34,605 nucleotides of DNA from Candidatus Thalassarchaeum sp. (GCA_022449945.1 JAKURM010000010.1:1-34605); one strand, 5' to 3'; counted from the stretch's first letter, positions 1-8,732 are shown. Notes: generated from the sequence alone by a model not told the origin. Numbers and translations are program-made.

Positions 1-152
1 GGTACTCTACGTTGGGCCAGTCTGCCTGCACGCCTTGCCTGGCCGGCCAGTTCGCTGCAGACGCGGGGACGGCAGATTCGTGCACGCCCTGCGCAGCGGG
101 GCAGAGCCAGTTTGCTCAATATGGGCATGGAGGTTTTCCCACCGACGAGTGA
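1..152 (+). CDS. C-terminal end of a Cys-rich repeat protein (ephrin-receptor-like / GCC2-GCC3 type), 5' partial
   Basis: The third frame is open from the window edge to a TGA at 150-152, giving 49 residues. They contain two repeats of the form C-T-P-C-x-A-G-Q, with an A-G-T-A-D-S linker before the second CTPC. This spacing (C-x2-C-x2-G...G-x(4-5)-C-x2-C) is the pattern of the tyrosine-kinase ephrin-receptor-like (GCC2/GCC3) repeat found in large extracellular proteins. The last 15 or so residues have no cysteine and end in acidic residues. Everything upstream is outside the window, so the full domain order, signal peptide and size are unknown. The call rests on the motif alone. The other two frames across this stretch show no family pattern. 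Confidence 0.5.
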   Translation, partial: YSTLGQSACTPCLAGQFAADAGTADSCTPCAAGQSQFAQYGHGGFPTDE

Positions 153-202
153 CGAATCCTTCGAGGGTCAGGCTGATGAGGCCCCTCCCTACGCATGATT
201 GC

Positions 203-757
203 ATGCAAGACGCGGGTTCGCCTAGGATTACGGTCCTCAGGCTGGGCCATAGGAGGGAGAGGGACAAGAGGATCACATCCCACTTGGGGCTCACTGCCAG
301 AGCTTTCGGTGCCGATCAGATAGTACTCTCGGGAGAGGAGGATCCTTCTGCGCTAGAGACTTGGGAGACTGTAACTGAGAGGTTCGGCGGCTCTTTTGAG
401 AGTAGGTTTGAACCGAATCCTATGTCCTGGCTACGTGGGCAATCGAAGTCTGAACAGGCAACAATTGTCCACCTCACTATGTATGGCGAGCCCTGGAGGG
501 AGTGCATATCCCAGATTCCGAGGGATAGGGATGTGGTCTTGGTGGTCGGTGGTACCAAGGTTCCCGCCGAAACCTACCACATATCCGACTACAACGTGTC
601 GGTTGGAAACCAGCCCCATTCGGAGGTGGCTGCACTTGCAGTTTTTCTTGACTCCTGGGTTGGTCCACTGAAAGAGAAAATCAGATTTCAAGGAGGGGAA
701 ATAGAGGTCGTCCCATCCACTCGGGGGAAGGTTGTCATCAATCACGAAGAGGAATGA
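203..757 (+). CDS. trm56: tRNA (cytidine(56)-2'-O)-methyltransferase Trm56
   Basis: This SPOUT-fold methyltransferase 2'-O-methylates C56 in the T-loop of archaeal tRNAs. With the ATG at 203 the protein is 184 residues, near the family's usual length. The diagnostic motifs are visible: an N-terminal VLRLGHRRERDKR block, LTARAFGAD, VHLTMYG, a VVGGTKVP block, and the C-terminal SPOUT knot region DYNVSVGNQPHSEVAALAVF that builds the SAM pocket. The start is uncertain. The in-frame ATG at 176 has a GAGG about 10 nt upstream, but ATG 203 puts the conserved VLRLGH block where the family has it. A longer reading from TTG at 35 would overlap the preceding gene. carA follows after 31 nt, but no functional link is obvious. 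Confidence 0.9.
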   Translation: MQDAGSPRITVLRLGHRRERDKRITSHLGLTARAFGADQIVLSGEEDPSALETWETVTERFGGSFESRFEPNPMSWLRGQSKSEQATIVHLTMYGEPWRECISQIPRDRDVVLVVGGTKVPAETYHISDYNVSVGNQPHSEVAALAVFLDSWVGPLKEKIRFQGGEIEVVPSTRGKVVINHEEE

Positions 758-788
758 CGAAGCCCAATCCGCCCCATCCCCACTGTGA

Positions 789-2156
789 ATGTTCAAGAGC
801 CTCGCTTGGGCAGCGTTGCTGATGTCAGAGACTACTGGTGGCCGGGGCTTCTCCCCCGGAGCCGGTGTTGTTGGCGTCGACTCCGCCCCTTCCTTTCCCG
901 ATGCCGCCGATGCGATACTGGGCTCGTCTGCTCCCGAACAGCCAAGCGGGTCCAGCGGGCTGCTGATATTAGCCGATGGGACCAGGTTCGAGGGACGACT
1001 ATTCGGTGCCGAGGCAATAGCCGAAGGAGAACTGGTTTTCACCACAGGGATGTGTGGTTACCAGGAGAGTCTAACCGACCCCTCGTTTGCCGGGCAGGTC
1101 CTAACATTCACCTACCCGCTTCTTGGGAATTACGGGATAATTCCGGGCATTTCCGAGTCATCCTCCGTTCATCCAAGGGGCGTTGTCTGCCGACAACACA
1201 TGCAGAACCCAGATCACAGGAGCTCAGTCGGAAGCGTGCACGATCTACTGATGGCTCACAACGTTCCCGGTATCGAGGGTGTCGACACCAGGTCACTAAC
1301 ACGTAGAGTAAGGGAGCATGGGACCGTGCTCTGCGTTTTCGGTCCTGCTGAGAAGGAGGCCGAGATGACTCGAATACTAGACGAGATGACGCCTCCAGAT
1401 TCAGACGACCTTGTTGGGCAGGTGACTATCCAGGAGCCCACTCTGCTGAATCCGGGAGCAGAGGATGGAGATGGCAGGCCGCTCCCAAGGCTCGCGGCGA
1501 TAGACTGTGGCATCAAGTACAACATACTCCGGGAATTATGCCGTAGGTTCGAAGTCGTGTGGTGCCCGGCGACGATGAGCATCGATGAGATTCAAAGGGA
1601 CTGGTCTCCCGATGCACTTTTCGCTTCCAACGGTCCGGGCGATCCGGCCCACCCTGGTGCTGCTAACGATGCTAGAAGGACACTTGCAGCGGCTGTGAGA
1701 AACGGGATGCCAGTAATGGGAATTTGCCTTGGCCACCAGCTCATGGGCCTCGCTGCCGGTCTGCGAACGTACAAGTTGCGTTACGGGCACAGGGGAGCGA
1801 ATCAGCCAGTAATGGATCTCGAGACTGGCAGGGTGCACATCACTAGTCAGAATCATGGTTTCGCAGTTGAGGATCCGGTCAAGGGGATGCTCGCCCCTCA
1901 CCCGAGCGGGGCTCGTTCTGACTCCGGTGAGAACGTCCTCGGTGCGGATTTCCGTGTCAGGCACGTTAACTCAAATGACGGCACCGTAGAGGGACTCGAT
2001 CTGGTGGGTAAGCCTGCTTTCACCATCCAATTCCACCCCGAGGCCTGTCCAGGACCTCATGACGCATCTCCCCTGTTTGATAGATTCCAAGGATTAGTCG
2101 AGGAGCACTTGGCTACTGCCCACGCTACTATAGGGGCAAAGCGGGGTGGGCTCTGA
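789..2156 (+). CDS. carA: carbamoyl-phosphate synthase small (glutaminase) subunit
   Basis: This subunit hydrolyses glutamine and passes ammonia to CarB for carbamoyl phosphate, which feeds pyrimidine and arginine synthesis. The N-terminal small-subunit domain starts at about residue 57 (LLILADGTRFEGRLFGAE) and continues with TGMCGYQESLTDPSFAGQ. The class I glutamine amidotransferase domain follows: the nucleophile Cys is about residue 313 in GICLGHQ, and the His/Glu pair is in QFHPEACPGPHD. The protein is 455 residues, against roughly 360-390 in most CarA proteins. The excess is a Gly/Ser/Pro/Ala-rich leader of about 55 residues that the family lacks. No Shine-Dalgarno sequence precedes ATG 789; ATG 822 is an alternative and still leaves a long leader. 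The stop overlaps the carB start by one base (TGATG). Confidence 0.95.
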   Translation: MFKSLAWAALLMSETTGGRGFSPGAGVVGVDSAPSFPDAADAILGSSAPEQPSGSSGLLILADGTRFEGRLFGAEAIAEGELVFTTGMCGYQESLTDPSFAGQVLTFTYPLLGNYGIIPGISESSSVHPRGVVCRQHMQNPDHRSSVGSVHDLLMAHNVPGIEGVDTRSLTRRVREHGTVLCVFGPAEKEAEMTRILDEMTPPDSDDLVGQVTIQEPTLLNPGAEDGDGRPLPRLAAIDCGIKYNILRELCRRFEVVWCPATMSIDEIQRDWSPDALFASNGPGDPAHPGAANDARRTLAAAVRNGMPVMGICLGHQLMGLAAGLRTYKLRYGHRGANQPVMDLETGRVHITSQNHGFAVEDPVKGMLAPHPSGARSDSGENVLGADFRVRHVNSNDGTVEGLDLVGKPAFTIQFHPEACPGPHDASPLFDRFQGLVEEHLATAHATIGAKRGGL

Positions 2157-5100
2157 TGCCCCGTAGGGACGATCTAAAACGAATAGTGATTCTAGGCAGT
2201 GGCCCTATTCGAATCGGCCAAGCAGCCGAGTTCGACTTCTCCGGCTCACAGGCCTGCAGAGCCCTTAGGTCGGACGGATACGAGGTCATCCTGGTCAACT
2301 CTAATCCAGCCACCATTCAGAACGACCCCGAGATGGCAGACAGGATATACATCGAACCGCTACTTCCAGAGGTCGTTAAGAGTATCATGGAGAAGGAGAA
2401 TCCTGATGCCTTGCTAGCAGGAATGGGTGGGCAGACCGCACTCAACATCGCATCTGCACTTGCAAAAGATGGAACACTTGACGAGTTAGGCGTCGAGCTG
2501 ATTGGCTGCAACCTGGCTGCCATCGACGAAGCAGAGGACAGGGATCTGTTCAAACGTGTGTGCGAGGAGATTGATTTACCGGTCTGCAAGGCAACCGCCT
2601 GTGATTCGATAGAGGAAGTGATAGCAGCCGCCGAGGAACTCGGCTCATTCCCCCTACTTATTCGTCCAGCATTCACTTTGGGTGGCCTTGGGGGTGGGAC
2701 GGCATTCAACATGGGCGAATTAGTAGAGATAGCAAGCCAAGGAATTCTTCATTCCGCGATAGGCCAGGTTCTGATCGAGGAGAGCATACTGGGATGGCAG
2801 GAGCACGAGTACGAGGTAATGAGGGATAGCTCTGACAATGCGATAATCGTATGCACAATGGAGAACATCGATCCAATGGGAATCCATACGGGTGAATCGA
2901 TCGTGGTAGCACCACAACAGACCCTATCGGACAGAGATCACCAGATGCTAAGGGACGCGGCTCTAAAGCTAATCAGGAGGCTCAATATCAAGGGCGGATG
3001 CAATGTCCAATTCGCCTTAGACCAGTCAACCGGGGACTACAGGGTGATTGAGGTGAATCCTAGGGTTTCCCGCTCTTCGGCCCTTGCATCAAAGGCAACC
3101 GGCTACCCCATCGCTAGGATGGCTGCCCTGATTGCGGTGGGCTATACCCTGGACGAACTCCCCAATCCCATTACCGGTGAGGGAACAACTGCTGCCTTCG
3201 AACCGACTCTTGACTACTGCGTCGTCACGATACCCCGCTGGCCTTTCGACAAGTTCCGGACTGCAGATAGGAGGCTCGGCACCTCGATGAAGTCTACGGG
3301 AGAGGTCATGGCGATTGGTCGTAGCTTCGAGGAGGCCTGCCTGAAGGCATGGGCCAGTCTCGAGTACGGCAAACCCCATCCGAGACCCCTAACGATGTCG
3401 GACGCTTCGGACGGGGAGACCATGGACGAAAGGGCAGCAGAGCACCTACCCACTGCCCTTCTAGAGGACTGGCTTCGCGTTGCAACAGACAGGAGGCTCG
3501 GAGCAGTAATCGAGGCGCTGAGGAGGGGGTATTCGATTGAAGACGTTCGCGACTTGACGGGTGGAATGACTCGATGGTTCATCAGGCGTTTCGAGAATAT
3601 TGCCGCAATAGAAACTGAGATCAGGGCTGCAGGCGAGATCGGCATGAGGCCCGCGGACATTCCAGAGGCGGAGTTGCGCTCCTGGAAAGGAGCCGGATTC
3701 ACCGATCTGCATATCGCAGATGCACTAGCAGGATTCCCCCAAGGCGGATTCAAGAGCCTCCCTGCTGGAATGGACGAGACCTCAGTGAGGCTCAGGCGCC
3801 ACGAACTACGAATCCACCCTCGCTACCGGATGGTCGACTCATGTGCAGCAGAGTTCGCCGCAGTTACTCCCTACTACTACTCGACCTACGAAGGTGGTTC
3901 CGCCGATTTGGGTATCGACTACGTCCCGGGTCTGGCCTCTTCAACCAAGCAGAGGATAGCCGTAATTGGATCTGGACCGATTAGGATAGGCCAGGGAATT
4001 GAGTTCGACTATGGCTGCGTTCACGCCGCAGGAGCAATTCAGGATCTCGGGCACGAGGCCATAATAATCAACAACAACCCCGAGACGGTATCCACGGACT
4101 TCGACACTAGCGACCGCCTGTACTTCGACCCCCTTACCCTTGAATCAGTGGAAGAGGTCTTGCTCAGGGAGGATGCGAACGGCATCCTCTTACAGTTCGG
4201 GGGGCAGACTGCAATCAACCTCGCCCTCCCTCTAGCCGACGAGATGCCCCACCTCTCTGAGATGGGACTAGATCTGGTTATCGAGGGGACATCTCCCGAG
4301 TCCGTAGACGAGGCGAGTGACAGAGAGCGTTTCGAGGAGTTCGCTCTGAGGTGCGGCCTGAGGATGCCTGACGGGGCAACAGCCACATGTCCCGATGGAG
4401 TCAGAGAGGCAGCCAACGAGATAGGATACCCCGTGTTGATCCGTCCCTCGTATGTGCTAGGCGGACGAGGAATGGAGATCCTGTCGAACTACAAGCAACT
4501 TGAGTCCTACATGGGCGAGGCATATCTATCATCTGACAGGCCACTTCTGATTGACAAGTATCTGGGGAACGCCATGGAGTTGGATGTGGATGCAGTATGC
4601 GATGGCGAGACAGTCCTCGTTGGAGCGATAATGGAACACTTGGAGGAAGCCGGAATCCACTCCGGTGACTCGACCTGTTTCATCCCCCCACAGAACGTTT
4701 CCATTGACATCCTCAACCAGGTAGAGGAGTGGACCACCCTAATCGGACTCGAGCTCGGAATCCGCGGATGCTTCAACATACAGTTCGCAATACACGAGAA
4801 TCTACTTTACGTACTCGAGGTAAATCCACGTGGCTCGCGGACATTTCCATTCGTAGCCAAATCTACGGGAATACCTCTTGCCCGCATCGCAGCTAGGGTC
4901 GCACTAGGTGAGAGGCTATCCGATCTCGACATTCCGCAGCCTCAGACTGATGCAGTCTGTGTCAAGGCACCCGTGTTTCCTTTCATCAAACTCAGGGGTC
5001 TAGACCCGGCCCCCGGCCCTGAGATGAAGTCTACCGGAGAGGTCATGGGTTCGCATGTCAGGGCATCTGCAGCATATCTGAAGGCAAGACTGGCGACCGA

Positions 5101-5521
5101 ATTACCAGTACCTACCGAGGGTGGCGTTTACATCACGGTAAAGGACGAAGACAAGCATGCTATGATTCCTCTCGCTGAGAGGCTCGGTGAGATGGGATTC
5201 ACCCTTTATGCGACCAGAGGTACCTCGAGGGTCCTCCGAGGGGTGGGTGGCTTGGATGTAAAGACGTGCTACAGAATCGCCGAAGGCAGGTCACCAGACG
5301 CCCTTGATCTGATGAGGCAAGGCAAGATTCAGCTGATCATCAACACCCCACGATCAACCGGAGGAGCCGTACTGGATGGCAACATGATGCGAAGATTGGC
5401 AGTGGAACTGAATATTCCATTCGTTACCACCATGGCTGGTGCTAGGATGGAGGTCGAGGCTATTGACGAGGCTAGGGCAGGGATTCCCGAGCCTCGGCTA
5501 CTGAGGATCAAGTCCCTCTGA
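2156..5521 (+). CDS. carB: carbamoyl-phosphate synthase large subunit
   Basis: This ATP-dependent subunit makes carbamoyl phosphate from bicarbonate and ammonia using two ATP. The 1121 residues form one uninterrupted chain with the usual duplicated ATP-grasp halves. The first opens with ILGSGPIRIGQAAEFDFSG; the second opens at about residue 600 with VIGSGPIRIGQGIEFDYG. Each carries a FGGQTA or GGQTALN motif and a VNPRVSRSSALASK or VNPRGSRTFPFVAKS motif. The C-terminal 120 or so residues (from GVYITVKDEDKHAMIP) match the MGS-like allosteric domain. Some archaea split CarB into two genes; this one does not. Translation is probably coupled to carA through the TGATG overlap. The length slightly exceeds the usual 1,070 or so residues. 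Confidence 0.97.
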   Translation: MPRRDDLKRIVILGSGPIRIGQAAEFDFSGSQACRALRSDGYEVILVNSNPATIQNDPEMADRIYIEPLLPEVVKSIMEKENPDALLAGMGGQTALNIASALAKDGTLDELGVELIGCNLAAIDEAEDRDLFKRVCEEIDLPVCKATACDSIEEVIAAAEELGSFPLLIRPAFTLGGLGGGTAFNMGELVEIASQGILHSAIGQVLIEESILGWQEHEYEVMRDSSDNAIIVCTMENIDPMGIHTGESIVVAPQQTLSDRDHQMLRDAALKLIRRLNIKGGCNVQFALDQSTGDYRVIEVNPRVSRSSALASKATGYPIARMAALIAVGYTLDELPNPITGEGTTAAFEPTLDYCVVTIPRWPFDKFRTADRRLGTSMKSTGEVMAIGRSFEEACLKAWASLEYGKPHPRPLTMSDASDGETMDERAAEHLPTALLEDWLRVATDRRLGAVIEALRRGYSIEDVRDLTGGMTRWFIRRFENIAAIETEIRAAGEIGMRPADIPEAELRSWKGAGFTDLHIADALAGFPQGGFKSLPAGMDETSVRLRRHELRIHPRYRMVDSCAAEFAAVTPYYYSTYEGGSADLGIDYVPGLASSTKQRIAVIGSGPIRIGQGIEFDYGCVHAAGAIQDLGHEAIIINNNPETVSTDFDTSDRLYFDPLTLESVEEVLLREDANGILLQFGGQTAINLALPLADEMPHLSEMGLDLVIEGTSPESVDEASDRERFEEFALRCGLRMPDGATATCPDGVREAANEIGYPVLIRPSYVLGGRGMEILSNYKQLESYMGEAYLSSDRPLLIDKYLGNAMELDVDAVCDGETVLVGAIMEHLEEAGIHSGDSTCFIPPQNVSIDILNQVEEWTTLIGLELGIRGCFNIQFAIHENLLYVLEVNPRGSRTFPFVAKSTGIPLARIAARVALGERLSDLDIPQPQTDAVCVKAPVFPFIKLRGLDPAPGPEMKSTGEVMGSHVRASAAYLKARLATELPVPTEGGVYITVKDEDKHAMIPLAERLGEMGFTLYATRGTSRVLRGVGGLDVKTCYRIAEGRSPDALDLMRQGKIQLIINTPRSTGGAVLDGNMMRRLAVELNIPFVTTMAGARMEVEAIDEARAGIPEPRLLRIKSL

Positions 5522-5555
5522 TTCCCCCAAGCTCCCAGCGTGAGAAACTGGACGA

Positions 5556-6479
5556 CTATTCTATATCGTGACCGACGTGCTCGGTCCCCTCTTCCCAGCA
5601 ATCGTCTCCATCGTCAAAGATTGCACCTTCCCTTGTTAGGCATGGGTGGTGGTTTGTGAACACGTCATCATGGGTCAGCCATGGCCTGACTATCCAGGCA
5701 TGAACCATCCAGAAATCATCCAGTGCGATGTTTTCTCCTCCCCTATTCTCGCATACTCCATCCTCGAGATTCTCCCCAACAACCAGCATTTCCTCGATTT
5801 GGAAGCATAGGGACTCGTGACGATGCCACCAGTCATTTCCACCAGTGAAACCCTCTGGCGGACTATCTGCTGGACTTCGCACGTACCAAGCAAAACCCAC
5901 TAGCTCGGAGTCCGGCTCCTCTCCGGAATACATTAGGAACTCTGGCCGAGAGTGATTGAATTCTGAATCGAGGTAAGTCCCTCGGAAATGCGGTATGTCG
6001 GCATTGAAATCATCGTCTGACATCCTGAATTCGCCCAACATGGCATGATGGGTCCCCATTCCATTGGTATATCCAACGGTCATGTGGTATCCTGCTTCCT
6101 CTGCATCGCCCAGGGTTGGCCACTGGGATGTCCACTCTATCGCATCCTGGAATTCGGCTGTCAGCAACTCGCACTCCTCTTCCGAAAGAGGGCTCTTTTC
6201 CATCCCATCGTATGCGAGGTCAACGTGGTGCCCGCCAATCCCAGTGGAGTTGCACCACCAAGGGTTTGTGCCGGGCGTGTAGCCGCTAAGTGGGCAGTCC
6301 AACTCCCCATCGCCATCCAGATCCCCGCAGATGCCTTCTTCCACTAGCTCAATTACTTCCTCTTCGTCCTCAATCCACTGCTTTTCGGGCTCAATTGTGA
6401 TGGTCTCTTCCGTGGCAACACAACCCGAAATCGAGACGCCTAGGAGGATCAATAACATCGAAAAGACTCGTCCCTCCAT
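5556..6479 (-). CDS. predicted His-rich secreted lipoprotein of unknown function
   Basis: The 307 residues begin with a short hydrophobic signal ending in the lipobox I-S-G-C (Cys at residue 20), so the mature protein should be lipid-anchored outside the membrane. A Glu-rich linker follows, then a possible calcium-type loop DLDGDGELDC. The main domain has many His/Trp clusters: GIGGHHVDL, GMGTHHAML, NDWWHRHESLC, and near the end MVHAWIVRPW followed by FTNHHPCL. Several cysteines may pair. The conserved-looking His clusters suggest a metal site, but that is inference and I do not recognise a named family. The gene is convergent with carB (34 nt apart). A TATA-like element sits about 30 nt upstream of the ATG, which would suit a leaderless transcript. 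Confidence 0.75.
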   Translation of the reverse strand: MEGRVFSMLLILLGVSISGCVATEETITIEPEKQWIEDEEEVIELVEEGICGDLDGDGELDCPLSGYTPGTNPWWCNSTGIGGHHVDLAYDGMEKSPLSEEECELLTAEFQDAIEWTSQWPTLGDAEEAGYHMTVGYTNGMGTHHAMLGEFRMSDDDFNADIPHFRGTYLDSEFNHSRPEFLMYSGEEPDSELVGFAWYVRSPADSPPEGFTGGNDWWHRHESLCFQIEEMLVVGENLEDGVCENRGGENIALDDFWMVHAWIVRPWLTHDDVFTNHHPCLTREGAIFDDGDDCWEEGTEHVGHDIE

Positions 6480-6504
6480 GTTACAGATTCAACTCGCATA
6501 CCCG

Positions 6505-6514
6505 ATAAAATAAA
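6505..6514 (-). promoter_or_regulatory. candidate TATA box for the 5556-6479 lipoprotein gene
   Basis: On the minus strand this reads TTTATTTTAT, the most AT-rich run in the 60-nt gap. Its centre lies about 30 nt before the ATG at 6479. Archaeal TATA boxes sit about 26-27 nt before the transcription start, so the transcript would begin at or a few bases before the ATG (leaderless). No Shine-Dalgarno sequence is visible, which agrees. This is a sequence match only. Confidence 0.35.
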
Positions 6515-6539
6515 CCCTTGACTGTTCACTAAATAGAAC

Positions 6540-6863
6540 TCATTCTTTTTCTTCCCACCAATTCTCCCCGCTCCCCATTTCGGATTCTGCAACATCTTCC
6601 TCAGTCGTGGCCTGGGAATCGCTATCATCGGACTGACCTCCTTCGCCTTCAGAATTCGAACCCTGCTCCTCTTCTAGAGACATTGAAGTCCAGATAGACT
6701 TCCGATAAATGACAAACAAGTAAAATATTGCGAGAAAAAACAATCCATAGGCCTGTGATTCGGAAATCCCTAGGCTTTCCATTAGAAAAAGTATGATTAT
6801 GACTTCGATAACATCGAAAATTATCCGTCCGCAGATGTCTTCTATCACGGATTCTATTGGCAA
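6540..6863 (-). CDS. small two-helix membrane protein with acidic tail, function unknown
   Basis: The 107 residues from a TTG start contain two hydrophobic stretches, at about residues 14-32 (IIFDVIEVIIILFLM) and 39-53 (AYGLFFLAIFYLFVIY), followed by a basic stop (YRKS). The C-terminal half is very acidic and Ser/Gly/Glu-rich and ends in WWEEKE. I do not recognise a family. There is no in-frame ATG near the N terminus and no clear Shine-Dalgarno sequence; a GTG at residue 6 is an alternative start. It lies 14 nt downstream of the sulfotransferase stop, so co-transcription is likely. A role with the sulfotransferases is only an inference from position. The composition is AT-richer than the carAB region. 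Confidence 0.55.
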   Translation of the reverse strand: MPIESVIEDICGRIIFDVIEVIIILFLMESLGISESQAYGLFFLAIFYLFVIYRKSIWTSMSLEEEQGSNSEGEGGQSDDSDSQATTEEDVAESEMGSGENWWEEKE

Positions 6864-6877
6864 CAGAAAGATTTGAA

Positions 6878-7684
6878 CTATTCTACGGAATCATGACTTA
6901 GGGGATGCATTCTTCCACGTACCTGGCCTTCGATGACTCTGTGATAGAATTCCAAGTCAATGCGAGACTGCTCTTCGAAACGTTGCCGCTCGTCATCGGA
7001 TATCGACATCTTGATTTTGAGCATGTACCTGATGGCTGATACCAGTCTCAGCCTGCTTACTAGCATCGATAGGGCCCTGCGGTTGCCAAATGTGGAGTGG
7101 GAATCGACCTTCATTTTATCCCAACCCAGGGCCCCAAAGAGATGTTCACCCAGGTCACCGTCCCTCTCGGTTACAATTACCAAGTCGAACAACGATAGGT
7201 TGCTTAGGGCATTGGACAAGGACTCCTTCCCTATTGACTGCCTATCGGCATGAAAGCTGTTTGCGAAAGTCCTGACGAGGAGGTTGTCCACCTTTATTCT
7301 GCGATCCTCATCCATATATTCGGCTAACGTCGCCGAATTGGAAAACCCGAGGTAGTAGTCGTAGTTGAAATTAGAGATTAGCCTATTCCAAGGTTCTCTG
7401 ACGCAAGTCATGAGCAATACTCTCGGGTCGTCGTGTAAGGCCCCATAGTTGGGGGCTCCCCATTCAGTGGCAACGAACGTCACTTCCTTGGTCTGGCACT
7501 CGTCAATGAAGCCTCGGAGCCCCCCTTCGTCTAGATCCCATATTGGCATCACTTCCCCCTCTTCGTTGCAGGGGTTTCCATTCTGGTGACTTGGGAACGG
7601 CACCTCCCCGTTTGCAACTGCTTGATTGACGATGTAGCTTCCAGCCGCCTTGTGAACGTGTTGGAACCAAATGAGCCTGTACAT
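6878..7684 (-). CDS. sulfotransferase family protein (PAPS-dependent, Sulfotransfer_2-like)
   Basis: It probably moves a sulfuryl group from PAPS to an unknown glycan, lipid or protein acceptor. The N terminus holds FQHVHKAAGSYI (residues 7-18), the 5'-phosphosulfate loop in the HxxKxAG form typical of carbohydrate-type sulfotransferases. CVREPWNRLISNFNYDYYLG at about residue 100 is the 3'-phosphate loop (R-x-P-x-x-R...S). The middle segment RIKVDNLLVRTFAN and a late ERDGDLGEHLF block also look like this family. I prefer ATG 7684 (268 residues), because it places the first loop near the N terminus as usual and has GAGG just upstream; GTG 7708 is the longer option. The next gene upstream on the same strand is another sulfotransferase, 109 nt away. 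Confidence 0.8.
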   Translation of the reverse strand: MYRLIWFQHVHKAAGSYIVNQAVANGEVPFPSHQNGNPCNEEGEVMPIWDLDEGGLRGFIDECQTKEVTFVATEWGAPNYGALHDDPRVLLMTCVREPWNRLISNFNYDYYLGFSNSATLAEYMDEDRRIKVDNLLVRTFANSFHADRQSIGKESLSNALSNLSLFDLVIVTERDGDLGEHLFGALGWDKMKVDSHSTFGNRRALSMLVSRLRLVSAIRYMLKIKMSISDDERQRFEEQSRIDLEFYHRVIEGQVRGRMHPLSHDSVE

Positions 7685-7793
7685 CCGCCTCGTTTGTCGT
7701 GTATGCACGATTGTATTTCACTATCTTGTCGTGAAGTGCCCCGATTCGCACATATGGAAAACAGCAAAGCTCCCGAATTCTGCCGATTGATAA

Positions 7794-8732
7794 TTAGAGA
7801 ACAATTCTTTCTGGTATCTCGGAAGCGAGTCCTTCGTAGAATTCGATGTCTTGCCTGAGGGCATCTCTGATATCTTCTCCGAAAACCTGACCGATTTGGG
7901 GCTTTTCAGCAGGCGTGTGCTTCCACCCCATTCTCCTAATGGGGTCCAGTACTGCCCTTCTGATGGCCCTGCTGGGCAATAGCAATCGAGCGGTGGAAAA
8001 GGCCCAACCGGGGGGCTTCCTCAAGAACCTCCTGAACTTGGAATTGGATAGTTTCCCCGTAGTGTTCTCCGAGGAGCGATTCCTTGGCATTCCAGACATC
8101 CCAATTCCTAGCCAATCGCCAAGGCTTTCGAGAACGCTATTTGGCTCATCCGCGATTGAAGACAGTCTGACGACCCTGACTCTGTCCGAACCCAGTTCCG
8201 AAGCCCACTCCCTGACAAAACTCGAGTACCGCGGGTATGCCAGGAACATCCAGGTCTCCGGTTTGTCTATGTCTGGTTCCCAGTCCTGTGCTTTCATCAT
8301 TCCGAGTAGCTCATCGAAAGTGGTTTGGTAGCTATCGGACTTCCACATTTGGGAGTATAGGCTAACCAACAGGTCGACCGGGTCCCTGAGGGTGATTATC
8401 ACCCTTGCATCGGGCATTAGGTCTCTGACGGTTTCCAGTGCCTTTTTGGAATACAGATGCTGAGGTGACTTGTCAATAATCCACCTCTCTCCCTTGTAAT
8501 GGTCCATGTCTGCCTCGTGCGGAAGCAGGAGTGTGCCCCTTGGTTTGAAGGGTGAAACCGGGAACTCTGAAGGGCCGGCGATCAGGAAACCACTCTCCAC
8601 TGCATTAGAGCCGGCCCTGGACCAGGGGTGGTAGATTTCCGGATGCCCTCTTAGCCACATCAGGAGGGAAGTAGTCCCCGACTTAGGCGCGCCCACCAAA
8701 AGTAGGTTAGGACGAGGCTCGATGGCTCTCAT
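7794..8732 (-). CDS. sulfotransferase domain protein (Sulfotransfer_1/3-like)
   Basis: The 312 residues show the two PAPS-binding elements: LLVGAPKSGTTSL (about residues 11-23, the 5'-phosphosulfate loop) and ITLRDPVDLLVSLYSQM (about residues 115-131, the 3'-phosphate loop with Arg and Ser). WIIDKSPQHLYS is the conserved strand before the second element. No signal peptide or membrane helix is present, so the enzyme is cytoplasmic and probably acts before export of its product. The acceptor cannot be read from sequence. ATG 8732 is preferred; a GTG two codons upstream is possible. It lies 51 nt downstream of lysS. It is only distantly related to its sulfotransferase neighbour (different loop type), so the pair is not a recent tandem duplication. 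Confidence 0.88.
   Translation of the reverse strand: MRAIEPRPNLLLVGAPKSGTTSLLMWLRGHPEIYHPWSRAGSNAVESGFLIAGPSEFPVSPFKPRGTLLLPHEADMDHYKGERWIIDKSPQHLYSKKALETVRDLMPDARVIITLRDPVDLLVSLYSQMWKSDSYQTTFDELLGMMKAQDWEPDIDKPETWMFLAYPRYSSFVREWASELGSDRVRVVRLSSIADEPNSVLESLGDWLGIGMSGMPRNRSSENTTGKLSNSKFRRFLRKPPGWAFSTARLLLPSRAIRRAVLDPIRRMGWKHTPAEKPQIGQVFGEDIRDALRQDIEFYEGLASEIPERIVL

Noticed and set aside
431-1045. A 204-residue minus-strand frame over trm56 and carA
   Set aside because: It is antisense to two well-supported genes and has no family pattern.
6045-6347. Plus-strand frames opposite the lipoprotein gene
   Set aside because: The minus-strand frame has a signal peptide, lipobox and patterned histidines; the opposite frames have none of these.
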